The notes: generated by a model from the letters alone, not told the origin. A stretch of 64,000 nucleotides of DNA from Clostridium saccharoperbutylacetonicum N1-4(HMT) (GCF_000340885.1 NC_020291.1:5269001-5333000); one strand, 5' to 3'. Shown: positions 17,796 to 27,460, numbered from the stretch's first letter. Translations and numbers: made by a program.

Positions 17796-19619
17796 TTAAT
17801 TTTCCCCCTCTACTCTATCATCATTTTCTTTTCCCTTTGAATTTAATCCAGCAATAAAACTATGAGCTATTTCTTCAAAATCTAACTTCGATTCCTTCAT
17901 AACTTCTAAAAATATCATTGGTATTTCCTTATCTACAGACATATATATTCTTATAATTGTGTCCATAAAATCTTTCTTGTTTTCTGCTTTAGCAGAATTT
18001 AATAATCGATAGCTCAATCCAGTTATTTTATTTTCACTATTATTTGATCTATAAATTTTAGATATATCAACACCTTGAAAATACAAGTAATTTAAATTTT
18101 TCTTTGCCAATTCATCCACCTTTTTGCAACCTCCTTTATATTGTTTTAAGTAATTTCTTATTCTAATTGTCCTTAAAATATCTCTATTAGCATATGCTTC
18201 TTCATTAACTAACGCTCTAAGTTCTAAATCTATAACATGCTTTAAATCTTTTCTTTGAATCATCAAATCAAAAATCTTCATTTTTTCTCTTGAATTTTTC
18301 ATATTATCTAGTTCTGTATAAGTATCTTTATCTCTTAAAAACCTTGCTAGATATGTTGGTATATTAAAATAATTTAATTTAGAATTCCTTGATCTATAAT
18401 CTGCATTAAACTCTACATAAAGAATATTTTCAAGTTGCCAAGAACTTATCTTTCTATTTTGCTTTACACTATCTAAAATAAATTCTTCAAATGTTCCATC
18501 TTTCTTAGTAACATTTCTAAAATTATCATTTCCCTGAATCAATTCTAATAGATCTCCCTCTATACTTACAAATCCATAATACAATTTATCATTATAATCA
18601 TATTTGTCATTTAAATAGCTTTTAAATATCTTAGTACACCCAGCAGCAGTACAAAATAAAACAAGTTTACACAATGGACATATGGGATATCTGCTATCAA
18701 ACATCCAAAAAAGATTTTTACTATTAGCATTACTTATTGCTAAAGGAATGAAGTTTCCATCAGTGTAGTCATCACCAAAGGAAATATTATCATCGCAGAT
18801 TCTGCATATATTATAATTCTCTAATACATCATTAACAGATTCAGCTTTTCTCTTTTTCCCAAATAATGCTGTATTTATAATGGATACGACTCTATCTATA
18901 TTATTCAATTCATTTTTAGGACACTTTGCTGCGTCTTCTTTTTTTATTTCAATATATTTTTTTAATTCAACTTCATCATTTGCCTTAATAATTTTTGAAA
19001 ACTTTTCTCCATCTAATACTGGTTTTATATAATCTTTAAAAAACATTTCTTTTTGATAATCAATACTTTTATTGTTATGTGTAAGATTTAAAAAACTAAT
19101 TTGTCCAAAGAAACTATTATATAAAATTGACTTAAAATTTATTACAGTCATAGGATGATTTAAATGTTCTAATTGAACAATATCTTCGTATTTTTTAACT
19201 AATTCTTCAACTTCTGCTAACTGTTCAAATTTGACCTTTCCAATCTTGGAATGTATATCTTTACATTTATCAAATTCAGCAACTTGTAATTTTTCTATCT
19301 TTTTATTTCTCTCTCCTATAACTTTTTTGATATCATTTAATCTCTCTTGAAATTTGTCTTTATCCTTTGCAGCTCCTAACAGCTTATTTAGTTTTTCATT
19401 CATTGACTCAGAAACATTATATTCATTTATAAAATAGTTATAATAATAAGTAGGAAAATCTTCTAAGAGCTCTGAATCAAATTCTATAAAGTCACTTGAA
19501 ACATTATAATTATATTTATCTACATCCAAACCATAGTAATCCTTGTTATAATTAATGATTCTATTAAATCCTACAATTCCTAGCTTATAAAACCACTGCT
19601 CAGAATTATATATTTTCAC
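17796..19619 (-). CDS. cas8b: Cascade large subunit Cas8b/Cst1 (CXXC-CXXC type)
   Basis: The 607-residue protein is placed as the large subunit by operon position and by a CXXC...CXXC zinc-finger-like region (CRICDD near 275, CPLCK near 320), the hallmark of the Cst1 (Tneap) branch of Cas8b. Cas8 recognises the PAM and helps open target DNA. The N-terminus (KIYNSEQWFYKLGIVGFNRI) is also typical of Cst1. The region from about 80 to 150 is lysine/glutamate-rich and probably helical. Sequence conservation of Cas8 is low, so the assignment rests on the finger, length and neighbours together. Confidence 0.9.
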   Translation of the reverse strand: MKIYNSEQWFYKLGIVGFNRIINYNKDYYGLDVDKYNYNVSSDFIEFDSELLEDFPTYYYNYFINEYNVSESMNEKLNKLLGAAKDKDKFQERLNDIKKVIGERNKKIEKLQVAEFDKCKDIHSKIGKVKFEQLAEVEELVKKYEDIVQLEHLNHPMTVINFKSILYNSFFGQISFLNLTHNNKSIDYQKEMFFKDYIKPVLDGEKFSKIIKANDEVELKKYIEIKKEDAAKCPKNELNNIDRVVSIINTALFGKKRKAESVNDVLENYNICRICDDNISFGDDYTDGNFIPLAISNANSKNLFWMFDSRYPICPLCKLVLFCTAAGCTKIFKSYLNDKYDYNDKLYYGFVSIEGDLLELIQGNDNFRNVTKKDGTFEEFILDSVKQNRKISSWQLENILYVEFNADYRSRNSKLNYFNIPTYLARFLRDKDTYTELDNMKNSREKMKIFDLMIQRKDLKHVIDLELRALVNEEAYANRDILRTIRIRNYLKQYKGGCKKVDELAKKNLNYLYFQGVDISKIYRSNNSENKITGLSYRLLNSAKAENKKDFMDTIIRIYMSVDKEIPMIFLEVMKESKLDFEEIAHSFIAGLNSKGKENDDRVEGEN

Positions 19620-19633
19620 GTCTCACACCTCCT

Positions 19634-20371
19634 CTACACCAAATCAAATAATCCAAACCCTTCGCTTCTTCTAAATCCAACCCCCAATTGCTTTAATAAG
19701 TTTAAATCTTCTATGCTCCCTTGCAATTTAAATATGCCAGCATAGCCTTCTATATATATAAATTCCTTACCATTTAATAATTTGAAATCTGTTATTTTCT
19801 CTTTTGCAACTACTTTTTTCATTTTTACTGGAGTAAACTTTAACTCTTCTTTTAAACCTTTTCCATTATAAGTTTCTAAAGCAATATTAGATATATAGTT
19901 TAATTCAGCATTAAATTGTTCTAAATCCTCAATAGCTACAGCCCTATTATCTTTACTCTTAATATTTATTGGTGAAAGGGTCTTACATAAAATTTCACCT
20001 TCGCTAATCAATTTTTCTTTCTCCAAAAGTACTTTTTCAATGTTTATTTTATATTTTTTATACTCATGCTTCCTTAATCTTAATAAGCCATTGTAAAGAA
20101 TTATTCCAAAATTATAATCTGGTGTTGATATAATTATTGAACCTTGTCCATTTAAATTCACTTCTTCTTTTTCAATTTTGTAATCTTTAAAAAATACAGA
20201 AAAAGTAAATGGCTTTATTCTTTTATTTTTCTTTTCCTCATAGTAATACATATTTTTGAAATACTCTTCATCAGATATCTCTAAGGATTTTTTTATTACA
20301 CTAGAAATCATCATTCGGTAGCTCAATGGAAACTTGTTTTCTTCCGCTTTAAATATCACTTTAATCCTCAT
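19634..20371 (-). CDS. cas6: CRISPR pre-crRNA endonuclease Cas6
   Basis: The 245-residue protein ends with the glycine-rich loop typical of Cas6 (GVGFRRSEGFGLFDLV) and has the RAMP-fold N-terminus MRIKVIFKAEENKFPLSYR. Cas6 cleaves pre-crRNA within each repeat, leaving an 8-nt 5' handle. It is first in the cas operon, behind a GGGAGGTGA ribosome site and a promoter. The usual catalytic histidine near residues 35-50 is absent; the only histidine is His102 (LRKHEYKK). Some Cas6 proteins work without it, so the gene need not be inactive. Confidence 0.93.
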   Translation of the reverse strand: MRIKVIFKAEENKFPLSYRMMISSVIKKSLEISDEEYFKNMYYYEEKKNKRIKPFTFSVFFKDYKIEKEEVNLNGQGSIIISTPDYNFGIILYNGLLRLRKHEYKKYKINIEKVLLEKEKLISEGEILCKTLSPINIKSKDNRAVAIEDLEQFNAELNYISNIALETYNGKGLKEELKFTPVKMKKVVAKEKITDFKLLNGKEFIYIEGYAGIFKLQGSIEDLNLLKQLGVGFRRSEGFGLFDLV

Positions 20372-20420
20372 ATAATCTCACCTCCCTTCAATCTTTAGTT
20401 ATTTTATCTTTTAAAAACAT

Positions 20421-20451
20421 ATTACAACCTTTCCTAGACATATGTTGTCAA
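20421..20451 (-). promoter_or_regulatory. Promoter of the cas operon
   Basis: On the minus strand TTGACA (20446-20451) is followed after 19 bp by TGTAAT (20421-20426), about 50 bp before the cas6 start. The spacing is slightly long. The -35 box is part of an imperfect palindrome (GACA-ACATA-TGTC), a possible regulator site. The promoter implies cas expression independent of the upstream WYL gene. Confidence 0.5.
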
Positions 20452-20462
20452 GATAATTAATT

Positions 20463-21413
20463 TCAAATATTTTTTATCATTTCTTTTAATTTTTTATGAA
20501 TATCCTGCTTTAATTCTTCTGGCTCAATTACCTTGACGCAAGTTCCCATGCTAAGAATCCATGATATTATTTCTGGACCGCCAGTCATGGTTGCTTTAAA
20601 TATAATCTTATCTTGAAATACAGTATCATCTATTTCTTGATTTTCAACCCATATTCTTTCTTTAATTGTATTAGCCATTGGATATTTGATTTCTAACTTC
20701 AAATTATATTTTTCACCTCCAAATATACCAATACTGTTTTTCTTATAATCTTCTAACAATTTTTTTACATCGACAACTTTTTGAAATTTTTCAGAAGTGA
20801 TCTTGTAATCCATAATTCTCCTAAGCTTAAAAAAGCGTATCTCATCCCTCAAAAGACAAAAAGCCACTAAGTATTTTTCACCTTTATATGTGATAAATTG
20901 ATATGGTTGTACTCTTCTTTCCGTACTCTCACCTTTATTATCTTTATACTCTATTATAAGTTCTTGATTATCCAGAATATTTTTATAAATGTCTTCAGAT
21001 ACTTTTTTTAGATCCCTATCCATTCTATTTACTCTTGAATAGGGTATAATCTGTTCACAGGAATCTTCTTCATCTTCACTATTAAAAATAGTATAATTTA
21101 TTTTTTCTATTGCCTTAATTAATTTAGGATTATTTTCAATATAGTTAGCATCTAAAGATGAAATTGCTTCTTTCAATAAAATAACTTCTTCCTCCGTCAA
21201 TACTTCTTTAAACGGAAAATATGCTGCATTTAATTTATATCCTCCATTTTTTCCAGATATGGATTCTATATCAAAAAATTCATCTAAATTTTCTTTATAT
21301 CTCCTCACCTGTTTCTCATCTACCTCTAATCTGCTGGCGATATCCTTTGCCTTAATTGTTCCACCTGACTTTAGTATAAATAGCATTTTCAATGTGTTAT
21401 TCAAATTCCCCAT
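20463..21413 (-). CDS. HTH/WYL-domain transcriptional regulator next to cas operon
   Basis: The 316-residue protein has an N-terminal winged helix (about 1-60, GGTIKAKDIASRLEVDEKQVRRYK) and a WYL domain (about 145-225, QELIIEYKDNKGES...YLVAFCLLRDEIRFFKLRRI), plus a C-terminal WCX-like segment. WYL domains bind nucleic-acid or nucleotide ligands and often control CRISPR and other defence loci. It lies 91 bp upstream of cas6 on the same strand. TTGGAGGTAATTT precedes the ATG. A role as repressor or activator of the cas operon is inferred from position and family. Confidence 0.88.
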   Translation of the reverse strand: MGNLNNTLKMLFILKSGGTIKAKDIASRLEVDEKQVRRYKENLDEFFDIESISGKNGGYKLNAAYFPFKEVLTEEEVILLKEAISSLDANYIENNPKLIKAIEKINYTIFNSEDEEDSCEQIIPYSRVNRMDRDLKKVSEDIYKNILDNQELIIEYKDNKGESTERRVQPYQFITYKGEKYLVAFCLLRDEIRFFKLRRIMDYKITSEKFQKVVDVKKLLEDYKKNSIGIFGGEKYNLKLEIKYPMANTIKERIWVENQEIDDTVFQDKIIFKATMTGGPEIISWILSMGTCVKVIEPEELKQDIHKKLKEMIKNI

Positions 21414-21479
21414 AAATTACCTCCAATATAACTATATTTTAACATATTTTTTATAATATTGAATAAAATTGTCGCAAAC

Positions 21480-21520
21480 AAAAATACCTCACGACAACGC
21501 ATTAGCATTATCATGAGGTA
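21480..21520 (-). terminator. Rho-independent terminator after the TauE-type gene
   Basis: On the minus strand ACCTCATGATAA pairs with TTGTCGTGAGGT (12 bp, two G-U pairs), then ATTTTTG follows. It isolates the WYL regulator from upstream transcription. Confidence 0.8.
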
Positions 21521-21673
21521 GTATTAATACATATTTTAAATTCAATATCACTTTATGATTTTAAAATAAAATTATCCTTAAAATTATATAAGCTCATATT
21601 TGTAATATTCATTTTTTGATATCATATAATTATAAAAACTTCATTAAGAATTTGATTAGATACTGTAACTCTC

Positions 21674-22426
21674 TTATAACATTTCAATTAATACTTTAAT
21701 CAAAAAAATTGAAAGTACAGTTATAATTATAGGACGTGCTATTTTTGCTCCACTTTTAGTAAAATAACCTGCACCAAAATAATTTCCTGCAATACTAAAT
21801 AAACCTGCTGCTATACCTAAAGGAAACAATACTTTCGCATTTATAATGAAAGTTGCCAATCCAGCTATATTTGATGATAAATTAATAGCTTTTGTTGTTC
21901 CTGCCGCATTATTTAAACTTAAATTAGCAATTCCAGTCAATAATAAAATCAAAAAAGTTCCAGTCCCTGGTCCATAAAACCCATCATAGGCTCCAATTAA
22001 AAAAGCTATTAACATACACTTAAAATATGTCTGAATATCCACATCATTTTCAATATTTTGCTTTTGATTGAAATCACGTTTACGCAGCACATAAAATGCA
22101 GTAACAGGTAAAATTACTAACATTAATAATTTTAAATATGAATCATTTATTTTTAGAGAAAGCATTGCCCCTAATGGTGATCCTAGTAAAGCGCAGATTA
22201 CACTGCATGCTGCCAATTTTAATTTTATGTATCCATTTCTAGCAAAACGATATGTAGCTATAACAGTTCCCATGCTAGAACTCATTTTATTTGTTCCAAT
22301 TGCAAAATGAACTGGAACTCCAGCAAGCATGTATGCTGGAAGCGATATAAGTCCCCCTCCTCCTGCTATTGCATCAATAAAGCCTGCAAGAAATACAAGC
22401 GGACATACTATAATATATTGAATCAT
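21674..22426 (-). CDS. TSUP-family permease (TauE/SafE/YfcA type)
   Basis: The 250-residue protein is very hydrophobic, with about eight predicted membrane segments in two similar halves. It has the family signatures FLAGFIDAIAGGGGLISLPA near the N-terminus and GAYDGFYGPGTGTFL in the second half. TSUP proteins export or import small organic or sulfur-containing anions such as sulfite or sulfoacetate; the substrate cannot be read from sequence. The ATG at 22426 is chosen for GGGGG 5 bp upstream; an ATG at 22438 would add four residues and has no clear Shine-Dalgarno. It is a single-gene unit closed by a terminator. Confidence 0.88.
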   Translation of the reverse strand: MIQYIIVCPLVFLAGFIDAIAGGGGLISLPAYMLAGVPVHFAIGTNKMSSSMGTVIATYRFARNGYIKLKLAACSVICALLGSPLGAMLSLKINDSYLKLLMLVILPVTAFYVLRKRDFNQKQNIENDVDIQTYFKCMLIAFLIGAYDGFYGPGTGTFLILLLTGIANLSLNNAAGTTKAINLSSNIAGLATFIINAKVLFPLGIAAGLFSIAGNYFGAGYFTKSGAKIARPIIITVLSIFLIKVLIEML

Positions 22427-22509
22427 TTCTACCCCCATAAGTTTTAGTCATAAATTGATATTAACAATTAATTAAAATAAAATCAAATTCATATACATTG
22501 TACTATTTA

Positions 22510-25449
22510 CTATCTATCAAACAACTGCATTAAATCGTCCTTTGACAGACTGCTAAGTAAGCTGCTGTTTTGAAGCCCTCCAGTCAAAATATCATTAATA
22601 AGCTCTTTCTTATCTTCCTGAAGCAAAATAATTTTTTCTTCTATTGTACCTTTGGCAACTAATCTAATTACTTCTACTTCCTTTTCTTGGCCAATTCTAT
22701 GAGCTCTATCCGTTGCTTGATCTTCAACTGCTGGATTCCACCAGGGATCAAAATGTATGACTAGATTTGCTGAAGTTAAATTAAGTCCAGTACCTCCAGC
22801 TTTTAAAGAAATTAAAAACACTTTAACCACTTCACTGCTATTAAATTCCTTAACTAGTTTAATTCTATCCTTTGGTTTTGTCTTTCCTTGTAAATGAAAA
22901 AAGTTAATTTCTTCTTTATTTAAGCGTTCTCCAATTTTATCTAAAGCTGAAGTAAACTGTGAAAATAAAAGAACTTTACTTCCAGTCTCAATATGTTCTT
23001 TGATAAGTTCAATGACCACTTCTAATTTTCCACTTCCACCATCATAATCCTCTAATATAAGTGAAGGATCTAAACATATCTGCCTAAGCTTAGTTAAATA
23101 TGAAAGAATCTCAATTCTTTTATCGTTATTATCCTTCATTTTTGCCTTAACTCTTTTGACATAATTACTATATAAACCTTTTTGAGCTGCCGTCATTTCA
23201 ACTAAAAGCTTCTTTTCTACCTTATCTGGCAGTTCCTTCATTACTTCATTTTTAGTCCTTCTCAAAATAAATGGTTTTATTAAAAGTTTAAGACTTTCTA
23301 AATTCTCTTCTCCTTTTGAAATAAATTTTTCTTGAAATACTTCCTTAGAATATAAGTATCCAGGCATTACAAAATCAAATATAGACCAAAGCTCAGTCAA
23401 GTTATTTTCAATAGGTGTCCCGGTTAATGCAAACTTTATTTTAGCTTTGATCTCTTTTATAACCTTTGTATTTTGAGCAGAAGCATTCTTTATGTTTTGG
23501 CCTTCATCAATGATACAATAGTCAAAGCTAATATCTTCATAGTAATTTATATCTGATCTCAAAGTTCCATAAGTTGTTAAGATTACGTCATAATTACTAC
23601 TATTACTTATTTCTTCAATTCTTTGTGCTCCATGTACAATTAGTATGTTTAGACTCGGAGCAAATTTTTGAAATTCTTCTTTCCAATTATAGATTAGAGA
23701 AGTAGGACAAACTATAAGGCTTCTTTTACTTTTTTCTGAAAGCAAAAATGCAATTGTTTGAATTGTTTTTCCTAGCCCCATTTCATCTGCTAATATTCCA
23801 CCAAAGCCTAATTCACTTATGGTTTTAAACCATTTAAAGCCCCTCATCTGATATTCTCTAAGTTCTCCTACAAAGTCATCTGGTAAAAATATTTTCCTGC
23901 TATTTATATTGGCTAATTTTTTTTCTATATCATTTAACTCATTAGTTCCTTTAATGCTGCCTAATCCCTTATTCACTATATTTTCATATAAATATAATGC
24001 TTTACTTTTTTCTACTTTAACACTTCCATCTACTAGGTTCTGATCAATGTTTAAAGCTTCCAAAAGCTTAAAAAATCCACGTACATTATCATCTTCAAAA
24101 TCTAAAAAATCATTATTTCTTGTTTTATAGAACCTATTCTTGCTTCTATAAGCTTCAAAGGCCCTGTTTAGCTCCTTTAATTCTAGATTTCCAATATTAT
24201 AAGAAAAATTATATTCTCCAGAATTCTCAAATAAATTAGCTTTAATGAATTCTGAAGTGTAAATTTTTCTATCACTTATTCCATTTCCTAAAGTGATCTT
24301 TCCTAACCCTTCAATGCTATCTCCTACACCTTTTAATAAATCAAATAATTCCTCATCTCCACCTGTGAACATGAATTTATTTTTCATTTTTATAAAATTT
24401 CTTTTTTCCATTTCTAAGAGTACTTTCTCTTCTTTTATATTATCTCTTATAAAATTATCTTCTCTGCTATTTTTATTTAATATATTAACTCTTTTACCAC
24501 CATAATTTAGGATTGAATCACAATATATTCTCCCCTCATCCTCAAATACCAAAAATTCAACTTTTAATGAGTTAGCTACAAGGTTTCTTAGGCTTTCTGA
24601 AATATTAATATTTTCAGTTATACTGCTTAAGATTGAAATTAGTTCAATATAAGTTTTTATATTTTTACTATAAACAATTTCTCCGTAAGCCTTGAGTTTT
24701 TCATGTAATTTTACATAATTATCACTTTGACTTTTTGAAGGAAGGTAAAGTTCATTTTTAAAGTAATAAACTTCGTTGCTTGAATTTAGCGATACAGGCA
24801 GCTGCTTATGAGTCGATAAAATTATCCGCTCTTTATCATCCTTTAAATTAAAAGTTATTGGCATATCCTTATGAAGGATCGGTACAGTAAATTCTATATG
24901 CTCAAACTTAAATTTGATTTTTCTATTTTCTATTCCTTCTAAAAATATTCTGAGTTCATTAGGCTTAAGTATAAGCTTTTCATTTCTTGAAGCTGTAAGC
25001 ACTTCATAATACTCAGACTCTTTTTCTGTTTTTCGAATAAGCTTAGTAGTTTCAGTATTCCCCCATATTTTATACTTATCTACAATGCTTTTTTCTGAAT
25101 CTTCTCTAGTTTCATTATGACTCTTTGATAATAGACTGAAAAGTTTGTTGCTAGTAGCAGTTATATGACTACACATTAAGGTATATCCATTTGAAGCAAA
25201 TTCTTTGAATTCATCGCATGAACATTTTGCTCCCTCTAGCTTTTTCTTTTGAAGATCAATTTTAATGTGAGTATTAAACTCTTTAATTTTATTTTTATCT
25301 GTTACTTTACCATATACATGGTAAATATCTCCTATCTTCTTACCTTTAAAATATGTCACTAAGCCTCTATTAAAAAGCTCTTCCCCTTCATTTTTCATAG
25401 CATTAGATGCAGACTTAAATATTATTGCTTTTAATTCATTTAGTTTCAA
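22510..25449 (-). CDS. SNF2-family ATPase/helicase with SWIM zinc finger
   Basis: The 979-residue protein has a SWIM finger at about 95-120 (CSCDEF...LMCSH), a bacterial SNF2-associated region in the middle, and a SNF2 motor at the C-terminus: ILADEMGLGKTIQT (Walker A), IDEGQNIKNAS (motif II), LTGTPIENNLTELWS (motif III), SLKAGGTGLNLTSA (motif V) and DQATDRAHRIGQ (motif VI). Such enzymes translocate on double-stranded DNA and remodel protein-DNA complexes, for example RNA polymerase (RapA-like). Full-length bacterial members of this build are about 1,000 residues, so it looks intact. It is transcribed alone on the minus strand, between the nagB terminator and the TauE-type gene. Confidence 0.92.
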   Translation of the reverse strand: MKLNELKAIIFKSASNAMKNEGEELFNRGLVTYFKGKKIGDIYHVYGKVTDKNKIKEFNTHIKIDLQKKKLEGAKCSCDEFKEFASNGYTLMCSHITATSNKLFSLLSKSHNETREDSEKSIVDKYKIWGNTETTKLIRKTEKESEYYEVLTASRNEKLILKPNELRIFLEGIENRKIKFKFEHIEFTVPILHKDMPITFNLKDDKERIILSTHKQLPVSLNSSNEVYYFKNELYLPSKSQSDNYVKLHEKLKAYGEIVYSKNIKTYIELISILSSITENINISESLRNLVANSLKVEFLVFEDEGRIYCDSILNYGGKRVNILNKNSREDNFIRDNIKEEKVLLEMEKRNFIKMKNKFMFTGGDEELFDLLKGVGDSIEGLGKITLGNGISDRKIYTSEFIKANLFENSGEYNFSYNIGNLELKELNRAFEAYRSKNRFYKTRNNDFLDFEDDNVRGFFKLLEALNIDQNLVDGSVKVEKSKALYLYENIVNKGLGSIKGTNELNDIEKKLANINSRKIFLPDDFVGELREYQMRGFKWFKTISELGFGGILADEMGLGKTIQTIAFLLSEKSKRSLIVCPTSLIYNWKEEFQKFAPSLNILIVHGAQRIEEISNSSNYDVILTTYGTLRSDINYYEDISFDYCIIDEGQNIKNASAQNTKVIKEIKAKIKFALTGTPIENNLTELWSIFDFVMPGYLYSKEVFQEKFISKGEENLESLKLLIKPFILRRTKNEVMKELPDKVEKKLLVEMTAAQKGLYSNYVKRVKAKMKDNNDKRIEILSYLTKLRQICLDPSLILEDYDGGSGKLEVVIELIKEHIETGSKVLLFSQFTSALDKIGERLNKEEINFFHLQGKTKPKDRIKLVKEFNSSEVVKVFLISLKAGGTGLNLTSANLVIHFDPWWNPAVEDQATDRAHRIGQEKEVEVIRLVAKGTIEEKIILLQEDKKELINDILTGGLQNSSLLSSLSKDDLMQLFDR

Positions 25450-25548
25450 AGAATCACCCCTTTCACTCTTTTAATAAAAACAATCATAATTTCCATAGGT
25501 AATATTATAACATAGTAATTGATATCCTTTTGATTTATTACTAAAAGA

Positions 25549-25584
25549 ACCCATGAAAATCTAAGACTTTAGATTTTCATGGGT
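25549..25584. terminator. Terminator between nagB and the SNF2 gene
   Basis: A perfect 16-bp stem (ACCCATGAAAATCTAA with its complement, 4-nt loop) lies 45 bp past the nagB stop. TTCTTTT follows on the minus strand. Confidence 0.8.
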
Positions 25585-25628
25585 ATTACGTTAAATGAGA
25601 GAGATAACAAGTTCATTAAAAATTTTTA

Positions 25629-26363
25629 TTAGTTATTTTTAATTAATTCTCCTACTTTTTTATCTACTATTACAGTAACATCTTTATGCATTTGAAGCAT
25701 AGTTGCTGGATTTTTGCTAGTTATCTTTCCAGAAAAGATTTCTTTTACTGCATCAGCTTTACTATCACCATTGGCAAGCAATAAGATTCTCTTTGATTTC
25801 ATAATTTGACCTACTCCCATTGTCAATGCTGTTTTTGGTACTTCATCGATTGAGTTAAAAAATCTTGAGTTGGCAGCAATTGTACTTTCAGTTAATTGAG
25901 TCAAATGTGTGCCAGAAGTCAATGCATCAGCAGGTTCATTAAATGCTATATGTCCATTGCTTCCTATTCCTAAAATTTGTATATCTATTCCACCTAACTC
26001 GTCAATTTTCATATCGTAATTTTTAGCCTCTTCCTCAATATCTTTTGCTAATCCATTAGGTACAAAAGTATTTTCCTTTTTTATGTTTATATGATTAAAT
26101 AAATTTTCATTCATAAAATATCTATAACTTTGAGGATCTTTTTCACCTAATCCTATATATTCATCTAAATTAACAGTCTTAATTTGAGAAAAATCTATTT
26201 CATTATTTTTATTCATTTCAATAAGTTCTTTGTAAGTTCCCACTGGAGTGCTTCCAGTTGCTAGTCCAAGGATTGCATTTGGGTTTTCATTAACTACAGC
26301 CTTTATTTTATCTGCTGCAACTCTGCTCATTTCTTCATAATTTTCAACGACAATTAGTTTCAT
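25629..26363 (-). CDS. nagB: Glucosamine-6-phosphate deaminase
   Basis: This 244-residue cytoplasmic enzyme converts glucosamine 6-phosphate to fructose 6-phosphate and ammonia, the entry of amino sugars into glycolysis. GLATGSTP (33-40) holds the phosphate, NLDEY (65-69) supplies the catalytic Asp67, and GIGSNGHIAFNEP (132-144) contains His138 and Glu143. The length is normal for short-form NagB. nagA is not adjacent. The divergent RpiR-type regulator gene about 300 bp away is a natural candidate regulator. Confidence 0.97.
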   Translation of the reverse strand: MKLIVVENYEEMSRVAADKIKAVVNENPNAILGLATGSTPVGTYKELIEMNKNNEIDFSQIKTVNLDEYIGLGEKDPQSYRYFMNENLFNHINIKKENTFVPNGLAKDIEEEAKNYDMKIDELGGIDIQILGIGSNGHIAFNEPADALTSGTHLTQLTESTIAANSRFFNSIDEVPKTALTMGVGQIMKSKRILLLANGDSKADAVKEIFSGKITSKNPATMLQMHKDVTVIVDKKVGELIKNN

Positions 26364-26664
26364 ATCAATTACCTTCCTTCATCTGTATATTAATTGTCAA
26401 TGATCAGTGATCAATTGTCCTTTTTTGATTTCCAAAGGAAACCAACCTACGCTGATCTTTGATCCTCAATCATTGAACATTGTTTATCATTGCCACATTC
26501 CTATTCATTTCTAAATATTTCATAATTATTGTTCCTGTTAATTGCATATTACTATATAATATTTATAAATTAAATACTTTAGAAAGCTTTAGAAACCTGT
26601 TGTCATGGAATGGAACATGTTATCATAGAAGTAGAGAAAATTCTAAAATAAGAGGTGCTATAAG
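26364..26664. other. Divergent intergenic region of nagB and the RpiR-type gene
   Basis: This region has no gene. It holds a copy of the intergenic repeat also seen near 3820-3873 (26427-26479), preceded by AT-rich inverted motifs (CAATGATCAGTGATCAATTG). Near the regulator gene a 13-bp imperfect direct repeat, TGTTGTCATGGAA (26598-26610) and TGTTATCATAGAA (26618-26630), spaced 20 bp, overlaps a possible -35/-10 pair (TTGTCA, 15 bp, TATCAT). It may be promoter and operator. Confidence 0.45.
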
Positions 26665-27420
26665 ATGCTTGATATAACAAAATTGTTTGGAGATATAAAA
26701 CTCACGACTCTCGAAGAAAGCGTAATTACATATATATTAACTAATCTTGATAGTTGCATGGAAGAAGGTATAAGAGGAATAGCAAAAAAAACATATACTT
26801 CTACTTCAACAATAATGCGACTATCAAAAAAACTTGGCTATAATGGTTTTGTAGAATTAGTATATTCACTTAAACTAAAATTATCCACCGAAGATAGCAG
26901 CGAATTTATTAATGCTATAGAAAATAAACAAATTTTTGCGACTAATTATGAAAATGCTGTTGATGATTTTATTGATTATATAGAAAAAGGAAATATATTA
27001 ATATCTGGAGAAGGTTTTTCAGAACTTGTTTCAAAGTATATGTATATGAAACTCTTAGTTCTTGGTAAAAAGAGCGTACTATCAACTTTTATAGATTTTG
27101 ATATTCTTTTTGATAACCATGTAGAAACAATATATTCAGTTATGCTTATTTCAAAATCAGGTGAAGGTGGTCATTGTGTAAAAACCTGTATGCTTGCAAA
27201 AGAAAGAAATTTAAAAGTAATTTCATTTACTGGAAATGCCCAAAGTACACTAGCCAAAAACTCTGATATCACTTTCATAATTCCAGACTGCGAAAAATTA
27301 GATAATGACAACTATTATCCTAATCCTTTCTTTGGATACTGCATTGAAACTTTCGAGCTTGTAATTTATAAGTATTTTTCAAAATATAATGTTAAGCCAA
27401 GAACATCCAAAAATACATAA
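26665..27420 (+). CDS. MurR/RpiR family transcriptional regulator
   Basis: The 251-residue protein has an RpiR-type helix-turn-helix (about 1-75; SVITYILTNLD..., YTSTSTIMRLSKKLGYNGF) and a SIS domain (about 95-240; ISGEGFSELVSKY, LISKSGEGGHCVKTC) that normally binds a phosphorylated sugar. AAGAGGTG precedes the ATG. It diverges from nagB, so control of amino-sugar use with glucosamine 6-phosphate or a relative as signal is a fair inference. Short of the usual 280 residues, the SIS part is slightly reduced. Confidence 0.88.
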   Translation: MLDITKLFGDIKLTTLEESVITYILTNLDSCMEEGIRGIAKKTYTSTSTIMRLSKKLGYNGFVELVYSLKLKLSTEDSSEFINAIENKQIFATNYENAVDDFIDYIEKGNILISGEGFSELVSKYMYMKLLVLGKKSVLSTFIDFDILFDNHVETIYSVMLISKSGEGGHCVKTCMLAKERNLKVISFTGNAQSTLAKNSDITFIIPDCEKLDNDNYYPNPFFGYCIETFELVIYKYFSKYNVKPRTSKNT

Positions 27421-27427
27421 AAATAAA

Positions 27428-27460
27428 AAGATTGCCAGAATCAAATGTTCCAGCAATCTT
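27428..27460. terminator. Bidirectional terminator between convergent genes
   Basis: AAGATTGC pairs with GCAATCTT, with an inner GAA/TTC step. T-rich runs follow on both strands (TTTTTATTTTT on the minus strand), serving the RpiR-type gene and the secreted-protein gene. Confidence 0.8.

Noticed and set aside
22510..25449. SNF2 helicase as part of a defence island with the CRISPR locus
   Set aside because: It is separated by the TauE-type gene and a terminator, and full-length SWIM-SNF2 proteins of this type are common clostridial chromosomal genes; no defence partner genes are adjacent.
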